Shown one piece after another: positions 26,501 through 33,736 of a DNA stretch of 64,000 bases. Location: positions 11,534,004 to 11,598,003 of the forward strand of contig OX393571.1 of NCBI GenBank assembly GCA_947652115.1, given 5' to 3'. Every line of letters starts with the position of its first letter. The stretch's first letter is position 1. This DNA comes from Blastomussa wellsi. Lineage: Eukaryota; Cnidaria; Anthozoa; Scleractinia; Plerogyridae. Below the pieces are notes generated by a model. That model saw only the letters and a list, made by a program, of their open reading frames with translations. It was not told where the DNA came from and made no database searches. Both the position numbers and the translations under genes were made by a program.

Positions 26501-29500
26501 ACGAGGCTTCATAAAATAGGGTCAGCTCTCACAGATGGGTTGAAATTCTAACTACACATGTTACGAGAAAGACGAATTTACTCGAGAGTATTTCATTTAA
26601 TTTACCCCTGGACCAGGGGACAACATCATGAGCAATTAACTCGACAACAGTGGGAAAAGATCGTGTCTGATAACCCGAACTTGCAGGAATTTGAAAAAAA
26701 ATTGTCAGAACAGCTTGTACTTTTTAAAAACAATTTTTGACTGATATATATTATAATATTTTAGTGTCAGATACATTTTTGAAGAAGCTTTCACCTATGA
26801 AAAGCATAAACCATGAGCAACGCGACCCAAATGTTTACCGTCTGGGAAATCGGAAAAATAATTAGCGTTGCCAATGACAGTAAAAACATTACAATAAGAC
26901 TGGTTGCATGATAGAAGGAAACTAACTTGATTAACTTAATAAATGGAATATCTCTAAGCTTAGCGGTGCTGTCTAACCCGAATCCCATTCGGTCTTATCA
27001 ACCCGACCATAGTTTATGCTTTTCACACGAGGGTCAAAGCGTCTTCAATTACCATTAAGGCATTAAAGCTTGAGAAAGGGATAAACTAAAGCCGAAATAA
27101 TTTTATAATAGTAAGCTATTCTAGGTTTAGGATAGTTATCCTAGGGTTAGGATAGTTAGACGGAAGAGATGCAAAGAGCGAGGAATAGGGGCAGAAACGA
27201 AAGCATAAAAAAGCAAGGGATTCTGTATCTAGCTCTCCCAATGAGTGCGTATGTGCCAACTGGAAGAGGAAAGGTAGGTCTGAGCAATGTCATCACAAGC
27301 CAATCTTTATTTATACATGGTTGTTTCAGTAAGCCTAAAAAGAATTTAAAAATACGGAAACGAAATACATGATTGCAGATGTCCAAGGTTTGTTTTGATC
27401 CGTAAGAGGGACTCACCCATTCTCGTCCCCAGAGCCGCTTGTCCCTCTTAGCCGGCTGGGCCTAAGCACGAGGAACAAGTGGCTCTGGGGACACACGATT
27501 TGATTTGCTAAAATCAAACAAAGGGAGTGCAATCACATCAGCCGTTTTAAACGTGCTAACGATAAAAGATATGAAAATGGCTGATGTGATTGGATTCCCT
27601 TTGTTTGATTTCAGCGAATCAAATCGTGTGTCCCCAGAGCCACTTGTTCCTCGTGCACAGGCCCAGCCGGCAAAGAGGGACAAGCGGCTCTGGGGACGAG
27701 AATGGGACTCACGATCACCCTCGTGCCCAGGGCTTTTCTCTTTCCCTTCCAAATTTCCAAGGGAAAAGCTCGGGAACGAGGTTGACCCACAACGCGTATA
27801 GAAGGCGCGGTTTCCTGATTCTGTTCGTATTCTGCGCAGGCGGGGACCCTGGAGCGAATAAGCTTAGAATCAGGAGCTGTAGAAAGCTATTGTTAGAAGT
27901 CTCACCGTAGCGTACCTACATAAGGAGAATTCATTAGTAATTCGCTCTCTTTTCTCGCACACCCGTAGTATGTTTCATGGCGGTTGGTAGCATCTTTCTA
28001 GGGTTGTCCTCATCTGGCAGATCTGGTCTTATCTGTACTTATCCATCCTGTGGTATCTCTCAGCAGTTCTCTCACCCCTCCCTCCCATTTTCATTATCCC
28101 TCTTGCTGCTGCTGACAGCGTCCGCCAGGGCTCCCATTCTCATTATACGAGCGCAGCTGAGACCGGTGAAAACAGTTCACTATATTGCTTTTCAACGATT
28201 GGTTTTTAAGGCCTTGCAGGAGTGGAAATAGGAAACAATTTAAGCGACCGCAAACCATAATCCTGTATTGAGCAGTGAGAAACCCCGCTCTCCAAACATT
28301 TAATGCGCCAGAGATCGTCCTGGTGCAGACCAGAAGGATCGTGGGCTCTGGAGGCGAGAATGTTTCAGCTTTTAAATTGTTTGACCTTTCATTTATTAGT
28401 TCAACTCGCTCTCGACAAATCTCGGTTGAAATCTGAGGAGAATTTAGACAGAATCCGTTGACCAGGTAAAGGTGTAAATTTAGACCATGTACGTGCGCAT
28501 GCAAACAAGTCTGTTAATTTTCACTTGGGAATTACAGAAACCTGCGGTGTGCTTTCCAGTTTACCGGAAGCTGATGACGGACTCCAGCGCGGCGGGCCGT
28601 CGGCCGAATTAACAATAAAAAACAAGCTACCGAAAAGTGTTTCAGCTGAGGAATTCCAAGTACTCTAACCAAAACATAACCCAGAGAACTGTTCACTATC
28701 CAGCAAAACAATGCTGTTTCTTCTCCACAAAATCTGGGTCACTCCGTATCCAAAGGTTTTGGATAAAATTGTGGATAAAACGCATGCGTGTACCCATCCG
28801 ATACTCCAATGAAAGCCATTTAGCAGAAGCTGTGCAGGGAACTGGATTGCTAGTGCGTGACCATTGAAATGAAAACTATAATCACCTGATTGCACATTGC
28901 TTTCATGTGGCGCTATTTGTTTTTCAATATTTTGCTTAAAGAAACTTGAGTTTATTGTTCTGCGTGTGTGAGTGAAAGGATAAAAGGGGAAATTTGTTTG
29001 TCATGTTGTGGCTGTGATGTGGCCGACGTTTGCCTTAACTATACCCAGGTGTGCATCACTCATATTGAAGCAAATTATATATAAATCACGGCGGCGTGCA
29101 ATCAAACCCTATACGTGCTCTGATACTAAATGATAACACGGTATTTGCTTTTACTTATTGGCCATTAGTACGCCAAGACAAATGATTAAACTAACAGACA
29201 GCACATCTGTTTGCTTTGAAAGCAAGACTGAGAACAATTGAAATAATTGAAGCAGGATGGTAAACAAAGATGAAGAGCTAAGGCTCCTCGTTAAATCTGG
29301 ATAATGGGAAGGTTTTGTTGAAACCTTAAAATAACAAGTTTAACTAAAAGCTGGTTGATTTACAGATGCCATCCGAAATTCCTGTGTGATCAAGCTAAGA
29401 ATAGAAGGCTTATGGTCAAGAAACTTGATGCAGCATACTATTATTGTAAGGGATCAAAACACCCTAATTCTCTCCGCTAGTACTGGATTTTGAATTAGTA

Positions 29501-29881
29501 AAAGATGTATATAAAATTGTTTTGGACATTCACGAATCACTGGTTGATTTTCAAGTGCAAAATACGTTGCCATCCACTATGTATAAGATAAGAATTCGAC
29601 GAAGAATAAACTGCTGCCATGATTAGAACAAGGTTAGACGTTAATTAATTCTCTTGGAGAGACGTTTGATACTTGATTGTAAAATCATCACATCAAAACG
29701 CTAAGCCGACAGAGTTCACTTTTGGTACATTCGTTCACATAATTTACAACTAGAACAATTTTTCCGAGGTCAGAATGCTTTGTTTCAAAACGGCAATAGC
29801 CAAGAAATGCTGTTTTGACTTACCCTGTGTTGCATATGTCACCCACAGTATGTGAAGGGAAAAGACAACACGGAACATCAT
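3668..29881 (-). CDS. left RPTP: receptor-type protein tyrosine phosphatase, 8 FN3 + TM + D1 + D2 (28 exons)
   Basis: Gene-level entry. Exons 5' to 3' on the minus strand: 29881-29824, 25445-25167, 24260-23964, 22315-22007, 21638-21351, 20752-20429, 19796-19491, 18813-18502, 18197-17971, 17191-17110, 16598-16496, 15658-15609, 14741-14626, 14217-14127, 13909-13833, 13299-13263, 12660-12569, 12163-12041, 10544-10381, 9639-9504, 8750-8604, 8129-8036, 7806-7730, 7318-7184, 7018-6893, 6402-6254, 4971-4836, 3751-3668. They total 4419 nt (1472 aa plus stop), all with GT-AG borders and matching phases. Layout: signal peptide 1-19, FN3 domains about 20-827, TM about 838-861, D1 about 900-1170 (Asp1079, Cys1111), D2 about 1190-1472 (Cys1399). 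RPTPs remove phosphate from tyrosine in membrane-proximal substrates. FN3-only ectodomains occur in the R3 class, but those have a single phosphatase domain; the tandem D1-D2 here is unlike R3. Confidence 0.9.
3894..3971 (+). CDS. possible terminal exon of the same plus-strand gene
   Basis: The acceptor CATTTTTTTTCAG is followed by 25 open codons and TAA at 3969-3971. The residues are basic ([15 protein letters not shown], then [10 protein letters not shown]). Phase 0 entry matches the phase 0 exit of 277-321. A plus-strand AATAAA at 4610-4615 could be its polyadenylation signal. It sits inside the last intron of the minus-strand left RPTP (between its exons 3668-3751 and 4836-4971), so if real the two genes overlap at their 3' ends. 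Product not recognised. Confidence 0.45.
   Translation, partial: GELSGRALKRVNEPQRVKITTHKKN
4375..4590. repeat. 94-bp tandem repeat, 2.3 copies
   Basis: TCTCGATCCTTTCATGTGTC recurs at 4375, 4469 and 4563, exactly 94 bases apart, with near-identical intervening sequence (GTAATCAGAGGGCCAATAAC, CTCGGTGCTCGGTC). The first two copies are complete. Located in the last intron of the left RPTP. Confidence 0.9.
4836..8750 (-). CDS. left RPTP exons 21-27: D2 domain, probable pseudophosphatase
   Basis: Exons 8750-8604, 8129-8036, 7806-7730, 7318-7184, 7018-6893, 6402-6254, 4971-4836. The first completes D1 ([14 protein letters not shown]). D2 elements: [17 protein letters not shown] (Tyr of KNRY replaced by Cys), [37 protein letters not shown]. 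The WPD loop is replaced by YHGWKENGL, and the P-loop is HC joined to SNGDGRTG, keeping Cys1399 and the Arg. Loss of the general acid with retention of the Cys is common in D2 domains, which regulate D1 and bind partners. Weak or no activity is inferred. Confidence 0.9.
5500..6135. mobile_element. degenerate DNA element with GGGGAGTACT-type ends, containing a nested MITE
   Basis: The left part has CCAGGGGGAGGTACTCC and the right part GTAGTACTCCCCGGG, an imperfect inverted pair. Inside lies the better-defined element 5867-6105. No transposase reading frame is visible. It fills the intron between the left RPTP exons 4836-4971 and 6254-6402. Confidence 0.5.
5867..6105. mobile_element. MITE with about 24-bp terminal inverted repeats
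   Basis: CTACAGAATTCAGGGCCACT at the left is matched by the inverse of AGTGGCCCTATATTCTGTAG at the right. The interior repeats CAAACGAGCC and GGCTCGTTTGG. Non-coding. Confidence 0.75.
9504..14741 (-). CDS. left RPTP exons 13-20: catalytic phosphatase domain D1
   Basis: Exons 14741-14626, 14217-14127, 13909-13833, 13299-13263, 12660-12569, 12163-12041, 10544-10381, 9639-9504. In order: [11 protein letters not shown] (start of the domain), [18 protein letters not shown] (phosphotyrosine-recognition loop), [17 protein letters not shown] in a 37-nt exon, [24 protein letters not shown] (WPD loop, general acid Asp1079), VVVHC joined across the intron to [10 protein letters not shown] (P-loop, nucleophile Cys1111 and Arg1117), and MVQTE, which with the next exon gives the Q-loop. 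Every catalytic element of a classical PTP is present, so D1 should be active. Confidence 0.92.
10822..10925. mobile_element. palindromic MITE-like hairpin
   Basis: AACAATTAGACTACTCGCCC and GAGCGATAGTCAAC at the left pair with GTTGACTATTCGCTC and GGGCTCGTAGTCTAATTGTT at the right, with a GC-rich loop. Located in the intron between D1 exons 10381-10544 and 12041-12163 of the left RPTP. The rest of that intron (10926-12040) shows nothing recognisable. Confidence 0.7.
12711..12857. mobile_element. palindromic MITE of the CTATCCA-GTGGATA family
   Basis: GGCCCGGTTGTTCAAAGGGT at the left pairs with CTTTGAACAACTGGGGCC at the right; inside, blocks of CTATCCACTGGATA are repeated in both orientations. 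A relative lies at 56336-56440. Confidence 0.8.
13325..13680. repeat. AGTC/TCAG-type simple repeat
   Basis: About 350 bases of TCAG-like units with many CCGT and AACA variants (CAGTCAGTCAGTCAGTC). It sits 25 bases from the small D1 exon 13263-13299 of the left RPTP. The open frame reading SQSVSQ-like peptide through it is a by-product. Confidence 0.95.
15609..16598 (-). CDS. left RPTP exons 11-12: transmembrane helix and basic stop-transfer segment
   Basis: Exon 11 (16598-16496) encodes [10 protein letters not shown] followed by [18 protein letters not shown] and TTFILL, a single membrane helix at residues about 838-861. Exon 12 (15658-15609, 50 nt, phase 2 to 1) encodes a highly basic [16 protein letters not shown] just inside, the expected stop-transfer signal, so the phosphatase domains are cytoplasmic. 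Confidence 0.9.
16263..16403. mobile_element. hairpin repeat, arms GGCATGTACTAAAACCAG
   Basis: The left arm GGCATGTACTAAAACCAG is matched by CTGGTTTTAGTACATGCC at the right; the loop carries several GGAACACCG units. It lies about 90 bases downstream of the transmembrane exon of the left RPTP. Confidence 0.8.
17110..18197 (-). CDS. left RPTP exons 9-10: FN3 domain 8
   Basis: Unlike the preceding domains, this membrane-proximal FN3 is split by an intron. Exon 9 (18197-17971, phase 1 to 0) gives [30 protein letters not shown] and EAEYKIK. Exon 10 (17191-17110, phase 0 to 1) completes the F and G strands ([17 protein letters not shown]) and a short stalk. The intron holds a hairpin repeat at 17715-17849. 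Confidence 0.87.
17715..17849. repeat. GACTCAT repeat with a 40-bp inverted arm
   Basis: The left arm CATGAGTCATGAGTCAAGGT...AGGTCAGCGGTTTT is inverted at 17767-17806 (AAAACCGCTGACCTGACTCA), followed by further ACTCATTGACTCATG units. Strong hairpin potential, 120 bases from FN3 exon 9 of the left RPTP. Confidence 0.85.
18502..18813 (-). CDS. left RPTP exon 8: FN3 domain 7
   Basis: 312 nt, phase 1-1, acceptor TGTCGTAG|TT and donor GATG|GTATGC. Contains [29 protein letters not shown] and [20 protein letters not shown]. Confidence 0.88.
18979..19082. mobile_element. palindromic MITE-like hairpin
   Basis: GTCTTGGTGCACATCCTTTC and ATATGGAAATGAG pair with CTCATTTCCATAT and GAAAGGTTGTGCACCAAGAC over about 34 bases. 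A stretch of degenerate TTTCCCGCGCTT units follows to about 19235. Confidence 0.8.
19491..19796 (-). CDS. left RPTP exon 7: FN3 domain 6
   Basis: 306 nt, phase 1-1, donor GCAG|GTATTT. Contains [51 protein letters not shown]. All canonical FN3 positions (B-strand Trp, C-strand Tyr, F-strand Tyr) are present. Confidence 0.88.
20225..20345. repeat. dispersed repeat with poly-C tract
   Basis: TTTGGGCAAGGCAACTTCGG...GGGCAAATGGTCCACTGC followed by a run of C and GCCCGTCCGCCTATG. The region 38730-38895 is a diverged copy in the opposite sense (CAAGTTGCCTTGCCCAAA...TGTACGCCTATTG). Confidence 0.65.
20429..20752 (-). CDS. left RPTP exon 6: FN3 domain 5
   Basis: 324 nt, phase 1-1, acceptor AATACCCAG|TT and donor GATG|GTTAGT. 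Contains [31 protein letters not shown] and [18 protein letters not shown]. The [10 protein letters not shown] core is nearly repeated in domains 3 and 6, suggesting internal duplication of FN3 exons. Confidence 0.88.
21351..21638 (-). CDS. left RPTP exon 5: FN3 domain 4
   Basis: 288 nt, phase 1-1, acceptor TCTTCTAG|GT and donor GACG|GTGAGT. Contains [29 protein letters not shown], and [21 protein letters not shown] CxxC pair near the B strand is absent from the neighbouring repeats. Confidence 0.88.
22007..22315 (-). CDS. left RPTP exon 4: FN3 domain 3
   Basis: 309 nt, phase 1-1, donor TATG|GTGAGA. Contains [27 protein letters not shown] and [14 protein letters not shown]. Two in-frame acceptors nine bases apart (TTGTAG and CCTACAG) could give forms differing by three residues; the upstream one is used here. 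The intron upstream carries a Penelope-like remnant and a hAT-like element. Confidence 0.88.
22372..23470 (-). mobile_element. broken Penelope-like retroelement with GIY-YIG endonuclease remnant
   Basis: Minus-strand translation has [34 protein letters not shown], and downstream [13 protein letters not shown] and [11 protein letters not shown]: the zinc-knuckle and GIY-YIG endonuclease region of Penelope-like elements. The frame shifts near 22930 and a TGA follows GETGR, so it is dead, and no reverse transcriptase domain remains. The flanks at 22378-22545 and 23300-23465 are inverted copies (GAAGCTCCATCTTTCTGTAT...CAACCCAGTTGATAAAACC), and 23184-23270 is also an inverted copy of 22860-22950, so the remnant is folded back. 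It is in the intron between FN3 exons 3 and 4 of the left RPTP. Confidence 0.8.
23574..23861. mobile_element. short non-autonomous DNA element with CAGGGGCACCCAA ends (hAT-like)
   Basis: Thirteen-base perfect inverted ends CAGGGGCACCCAA and TTGGGTGCCCCTG. Internal GCGCGTTTGTTGTTTGTTCT and AAAAATTATGGATC are shared with 42895-43512. The CAGGG terminus suggests hAT, but no clean 8-bp target duplication is visible. Confidence 0.78.
23964..24260 (-). CDS. left RPTP exon 3: FN3 domain 2
   Basis: 297 nt, phase 1-1. Begins APTAPPANV and continues with FVFWEQIP (B strand), GYKVCYKRA (C strand) and [15 protein letters not shown] (F strand), then GEGPSSRP. The motif and its one-domain-per-exon, symmetric-phase layout are the same as in the next five exons. 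Confidence 0.88.
25167..25445 (-). CDS. left RPTP exon 2: FN3 domain 1
   Basis: 279 nt, phase 1 to phase 1, acceptor CTTTCCAG|GTC and donor GAG|GTAAGT. It encodes residues about 20-112. FN3 landmarks are VKLAWEV (B strand Trp), FEIRWKA (C strand) and [11 protein letters not shown] (the Tyr-x-Phe motif of strand F). It is the most divergent of the eight repeats and starts directly after the signal peptide. Confidence 0.85.
26070..26335. mobile_element. long palindromic MITE, AGGCCCTTCGCACGACC family
   Basis: The arm at 26070-26137 (GGGTTTCATTCACAGAGTTT, AATAGGCCCTTCGCACGACC, ATGGTACAAAATAACACCCT) is repeated inverted up to 26272; a third partial arm (GGGTGTTATTTTGTACCATG) follows at 26286-26335. 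A second member is at 58177-58322. Confidence 0.88.
26558..26740 (+). other. short open frame with protein-like composition, uncertain
   Basis: Sixty codons ending TGA, with a Gln/Glu/Lys-rich tail ([19 protein letters not shown]) that looks more protein-like than the surrounding shadow frames. An acceptor-like CTGGACCAG precedes the tail. It could be a terminal exon, a processed-gene fragment or chance; I do not recognise it. Confidence 0.25.
27417..27706. mobile_element. 290-bp palindromic MITE, CCCATTCTCGTCCCCAGAGC ends
   Basis: CCATTCTCGTCCCCAGAGCC at the left is the inverse of GGCTCTGGGGACGAGAATGG at the right, and the symmetry continues inward through CACGATTTGATTTGC and CCTTTGTTTGATTT with only a short centre. 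Overlapping open frames on both strands are products of the palindrome. Confidence 0.9.
29824..29881 (-). CDS. left RPTP exon 1: start codon and signal peptide
   Basis: [20 protein letters not shown] is a short hydrophobic secretion signal ending at a G|GTAAGT donor (phase 1), which joins in frame to the first FN3 exon at 25445. The open frame continues upstream to an ATG at 29968, giving 29 extra charged residues. I prefer the downstream Met pair (29881/29878) because it puts the hydrophobic core at the N-terminus. A 5' untranslated exon further right is possible. Confidence 0.7.
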
Positions 29882-32654
29882 CTCTTCTTGCTTGAAATGA
29901 GTCACTAACTTGTTCAGTCTATCCAGCGTGGTCCTGCCTGCAGCTAAACGTCTTGCCAATCTGTCCAAAAATCACATCATGCTATAGAGCCATGCATGTG
30001 TTGGATGCAAGATTGTCAGCGTTTGAGAGAATAAGAGACCATTACCATAGGTCGCTTGCACATAGGACCACAGATTTGGACAGGGTCAAGAGCAATTCAC
30101 GGATTAATTTTCCCATGGTGAATTTGAATACGCCTCGCGTCAACTGAGTTATGTTTTGAGTTAGCAATTAGTTGGTATACGATACCTCAAGAGAAATATC
30201 AATTTACAGTTTATGGTTATACACGTAGATTGTGATTGTAAATTCTTTTTTTGTTTGCAAGTATCTGTCCCACAGTTCTCTAAAGAACTTTGTAAACAAT
30301 ATGTCCAGTCAATAGTGTTTTTGAGGCAGGCATGATCGTTTTCATTTTTGTTTTGGTGGTTCATTGCCAATTTGACTGTAATTTGCGCAAATCGATGTGA
30401 ATCCTTTTCCACTTCCAAAGAGGCTCAAGTTATTTCCGAAACGTTACCTTTCGATTTCATGTGATCGTTTCTCTCTTTTTCTCAGTTTACATCGGAATTT
30501 TCCAGTCTGTTTTATTTTTCGATATATTTTTTCAACATTTCTATATGGCGGCAGTTTTTCCAATATAGTTGCAGCTCATGTTTTCCGTAGGGATGCGTTT
30601 ACATATTAAAAAAGAAAAACTTGTCCGTGACGAAATACTGTAAATTACCTGGAAACAAATATGCAATTCCTCAATATAAAATGGAAACCTTATTTCGTTT
30701 TGTTCACCACATGAAATTTCCGTTTTTCAGTTCTAACGTTTCTAATTGTGATTTCCTGTCAATTAAAAGGACACTGCCACGAATATTAGTTCAAAAATTC
30801 TACAGCCCAAAACCGTGATTACAGCAATGGAAACCTACAAATAGCGGTCAAGTTTTGATAAAATTACTATGCCAGTGCACTCAAGCTGTATGTGGAATGA
30901 AATCACCGTGATCTCACTAGGAGTCTTAGATCTCAACTTGAAAAAGTCAGCCTGATTATTCAAGTTCCGTCCCTGTGATTTGGAAAAATTGATGAACGAT
31001 ATTTACGGGTCACCCTCTTCGTTAAACAATTTGCTCCATATCCGTCTCTTTATGTTCTCGGAGCATTTCCTGTATGGGTGAAAGAACTTAGTCATAATTT
31101 TGTGACCATTTTACTAAAAAAGCCGAAAAATGTCCCTGACAGTGTCCCTTTATAGACCAATGCAGTTTAGCTTTCGGTTTACAAGCCTGTATATTCGACA
31201 TTTCAAGGTATTTCTCGCCACACAGAGACGATTGAAGCGTGCATGTATGCATTCAGCTTTACACACCAGTATATATTTACCCAGGTAATTACCTGCCGTG
31301 AATATAACTCGATCCCCCTCAATGAAAGATCGGGAAATACTTAAAAACCGCAGATCAATGTTTCCGTGTTTGCGCTTTTTTTGCTGCAAAAAGATTTTAA
31401 GATGAATTGGTCAAACACGCCCTGCTCTGTCGAGAGAGGTAGATGTTAAGGTGGGTGTTCTTGACGCTTTTAATCCTGTAAAATTAAACATTAGAAGTAG
31501 ACATAATAATCTCACTTGTTGGTAGTAATTAATTACTGTCGGCTGGTCATTGAGGAAAAACACCTCGTATCAGTTCGGTGGGTGCCTTATCAGCAAAAAG
31601 CTGGCACAGGACACAGGATCGGAATTTGACAACAGCAGCACACTCAAGCATCTAATTATCTGCCTCATCTAAGTAAATCAATTACTGTCCACCCCGGCGG
31701 CAAATTAAGAGAAAAACAAACTTGACTAGGAAGACTCTCAGCGTTATCAGTAGCCAGAACTGACATAGGAATCTCTCGAAACAACAGACATCATGAACCT
31801 GTTCATCACAGAGAATTAATTAACGTCCTCTGCTCATTCAAGCACAAAGATAAGAGTCAAGCTGCGGTTATGATAGCCTTGTACTATCGATATATCTTGA
31901 CAAAACAGCATCGTCGATAACGCAAATTGAATTCCGTTCACAAAAAATACCTTTTCATCAGAAATACAAACAAAATTAATTTGTTTTCATTTGCACCGAC
32001 GAATAGTCAATGATTCCCATGTTGTTTTTTCTTGAGAGCCATTTCGACGGCCCCCTATTCATCTTTTTACGTCACGAAAGATGGATGTTTTTGAGGCTTA
32101 AATTTCCATGTCAAGGCCGTGCTTACGTCACTGTTGAACAAAACACAATATGTGAAGCTATTCGTCAAGTATTGCATATAAAGTCCGCAGATTTATTTGT
32201 GAAAACAATCGTCAGAAACGTTGGTTGTGTATTCTGCAGTAATCCTGGTAATGTAAAGGGAATTAACAGTGATAATCTCTTATTTTCACGGCGCTTTCTT
32301 CAGCTTGCCTAAGAGGTTCTCAATGTCTCGTGAGTTTTCACACGGCTTGATTTCAGATAACCTCTCGACATATGGAAAGCATTTCGTGTAACACAACACG
32401 CGTGCGAAAAAGAATTTTAGGCTAATTCAAAACATATTTAATTAATGACTAATTAAAATTAATAATTAATCACGCAATTAATTAATTCATTATTAAAATG
32501 AGTGATTAATTACTTGTTGCATCTTACGTACGCAATGAAAAGAATATTGTAATAAAATGTCACCCGCAATGCACGATTTCGTTCCCAGAGTCCACGTTGC
32601 CCTTGACCAGCGGTCGGAAAACGAGAGAGCGAGAGCTCTCGGGAAAGGTAGTCA

Positions 32655-32857
32655 CTGAAAGAGATAGACGAGAGGGACCTTCCAGAGCATGAACAGATCG
32701 AGTTGTCTTACACGAAGCGTGGAATCGTTGGAGCCTCGCGATCAGTGGCTACCGACTCCTCGACAGACTCGTTAACCAATTCCACACTTTGTGTAAGACA
32801 ACTCAATCTGTTCATGGTCAGGAAGGTCCCTCTAGGCCTCTCGTCTATCCCTTTCAA
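32655..32857. mobile_element. 200-bp palindromic MITE
   Basis: TGAAAGAGATAGACGAGAGG, GACCTTCC and GAACAGATCGAGTTGTCTTA at the left are inverted at the right as AAGACAACTCAATCTGTTC, GGAAGGTC and CTCTCGTCTATCCCTTTCA. Confidence 0.85.
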
Positions 32858-33094
32858 ATGCCCATTCCAACAAATGTCCTGTGGGCCGGGTCACACAGCA
32901 TGTCTTGACCAGTTCCCCACAGTAATCTTCAGTTTAGCGACTATCTTCTTAGACTAAACTACACCAGACTACAGTAGCATAGACGGTTAAAATTCGGCCT
33001 CCAGCCAGAAAGTTAATATTATCTTTCGAAATCGCGTGTTTTGTCGAGAATGAATTCCAAGATTGAGCAGGATACAGGCATATTTTTAAAGCCA

Positions 33095-33175
33095 AATGGA
33101 GGGGGGTCTGGGGGTCCCCCAGAAAATTTTGAGATCTAGAGGCTCGAAAATGGTATTTTCAACATTCTTCATGAG
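33095..33175 (+). repeat. dispersed repeat fragment
   Basis: GGGGGTCTGGGGGTCCCCCA followed by GAAAATTTTGAGATCTAGAG is a diverged match to 62740-62820 (GGGGCATGCCCCCCAGAAAG then TTTTGAAATCTAGAAGCTC). No ends defined. Confidence 0.6.
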
Positions 33176-33577
33176 ATAATTCTTAAAAAAAGACAAGCTG
33201 GATAAGTGTAAAATGACAGGTACTTTTTGTGCTTACAGCAATATTTTGGAAGTTTTGTAAGCTTGATACATTTTTTCCACGATATATCCTGGCTTTAGTA
33301 CACTAACCTGGGTTTTTACACAAGTTCCCCGTGTGTGGAAAGGATGCGCGTAAGGAAGTACGTAAACACGAAACGTTTCCGACAGGTTTTGAACAAGGTT
33401 GTAGCTATGTAATGTAAATTCTCGTCACAAAATGAAGCAAGTAGGATTAAAGCATTTGTTTCATCTGGTTAGTGCCCTATGTATTTTACGTCTTTTCTCA
33501 AATAACTACTGAGTATGAATCGAATTAACGTTAACGGAAGTGGTTCACTATTCAGTCAAAAATGTTACGAGATGTTA

Positions 33578-33736
33578 TACACCTTATTCCAAAATGGCTA
33601 CCATCTTAACATTCTTTTTAGCCCTTGATGCCTCGATTTTAATCTCAAAAATCAAAAGAATATTTTATCTTGAACGAGGCAACAAGGGCCAATTTGTATG
33701 TGCATCAATCAGCGGCCATTTTGGAATAAGGTGTAT
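33578..33736. mobile_element. MITE, ACACCTTATTCCAAAATGGC family, copy 1
   Basis: TACACCTTATTCCAAAATGG at the left and its inverse CCATTTTGGAATAAGGTGTA at the right; the interior has GCCCTTGATGCCTCG and CGAGGCAACAAGGGCC. TA at both ends fits a TA target site. Confidence 0.88.

Larger units (their letters stand above)
25446..29823. other. first intron of the left RPTP
   Basis: The largest intron of the gene, separating the signal peptide exon from the FN3 exons. It holds two palindromic MITEs (26070-26272, 27417-27706), a short plus-strand open frame at 26558-26740 and otherwise unremarkable A+T-rich sequence. No further FN3-like exon was found on the minus strand, and phase continuity from exon 1 to exon 2 does not require one. 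Confidence 0.6.

Noticed and set aside
27462..27910. Three overlapping open frames with similar peptides on both strands.
   Set aside because: Symmetric product of the 290-bp palindrome at 27417-27706.
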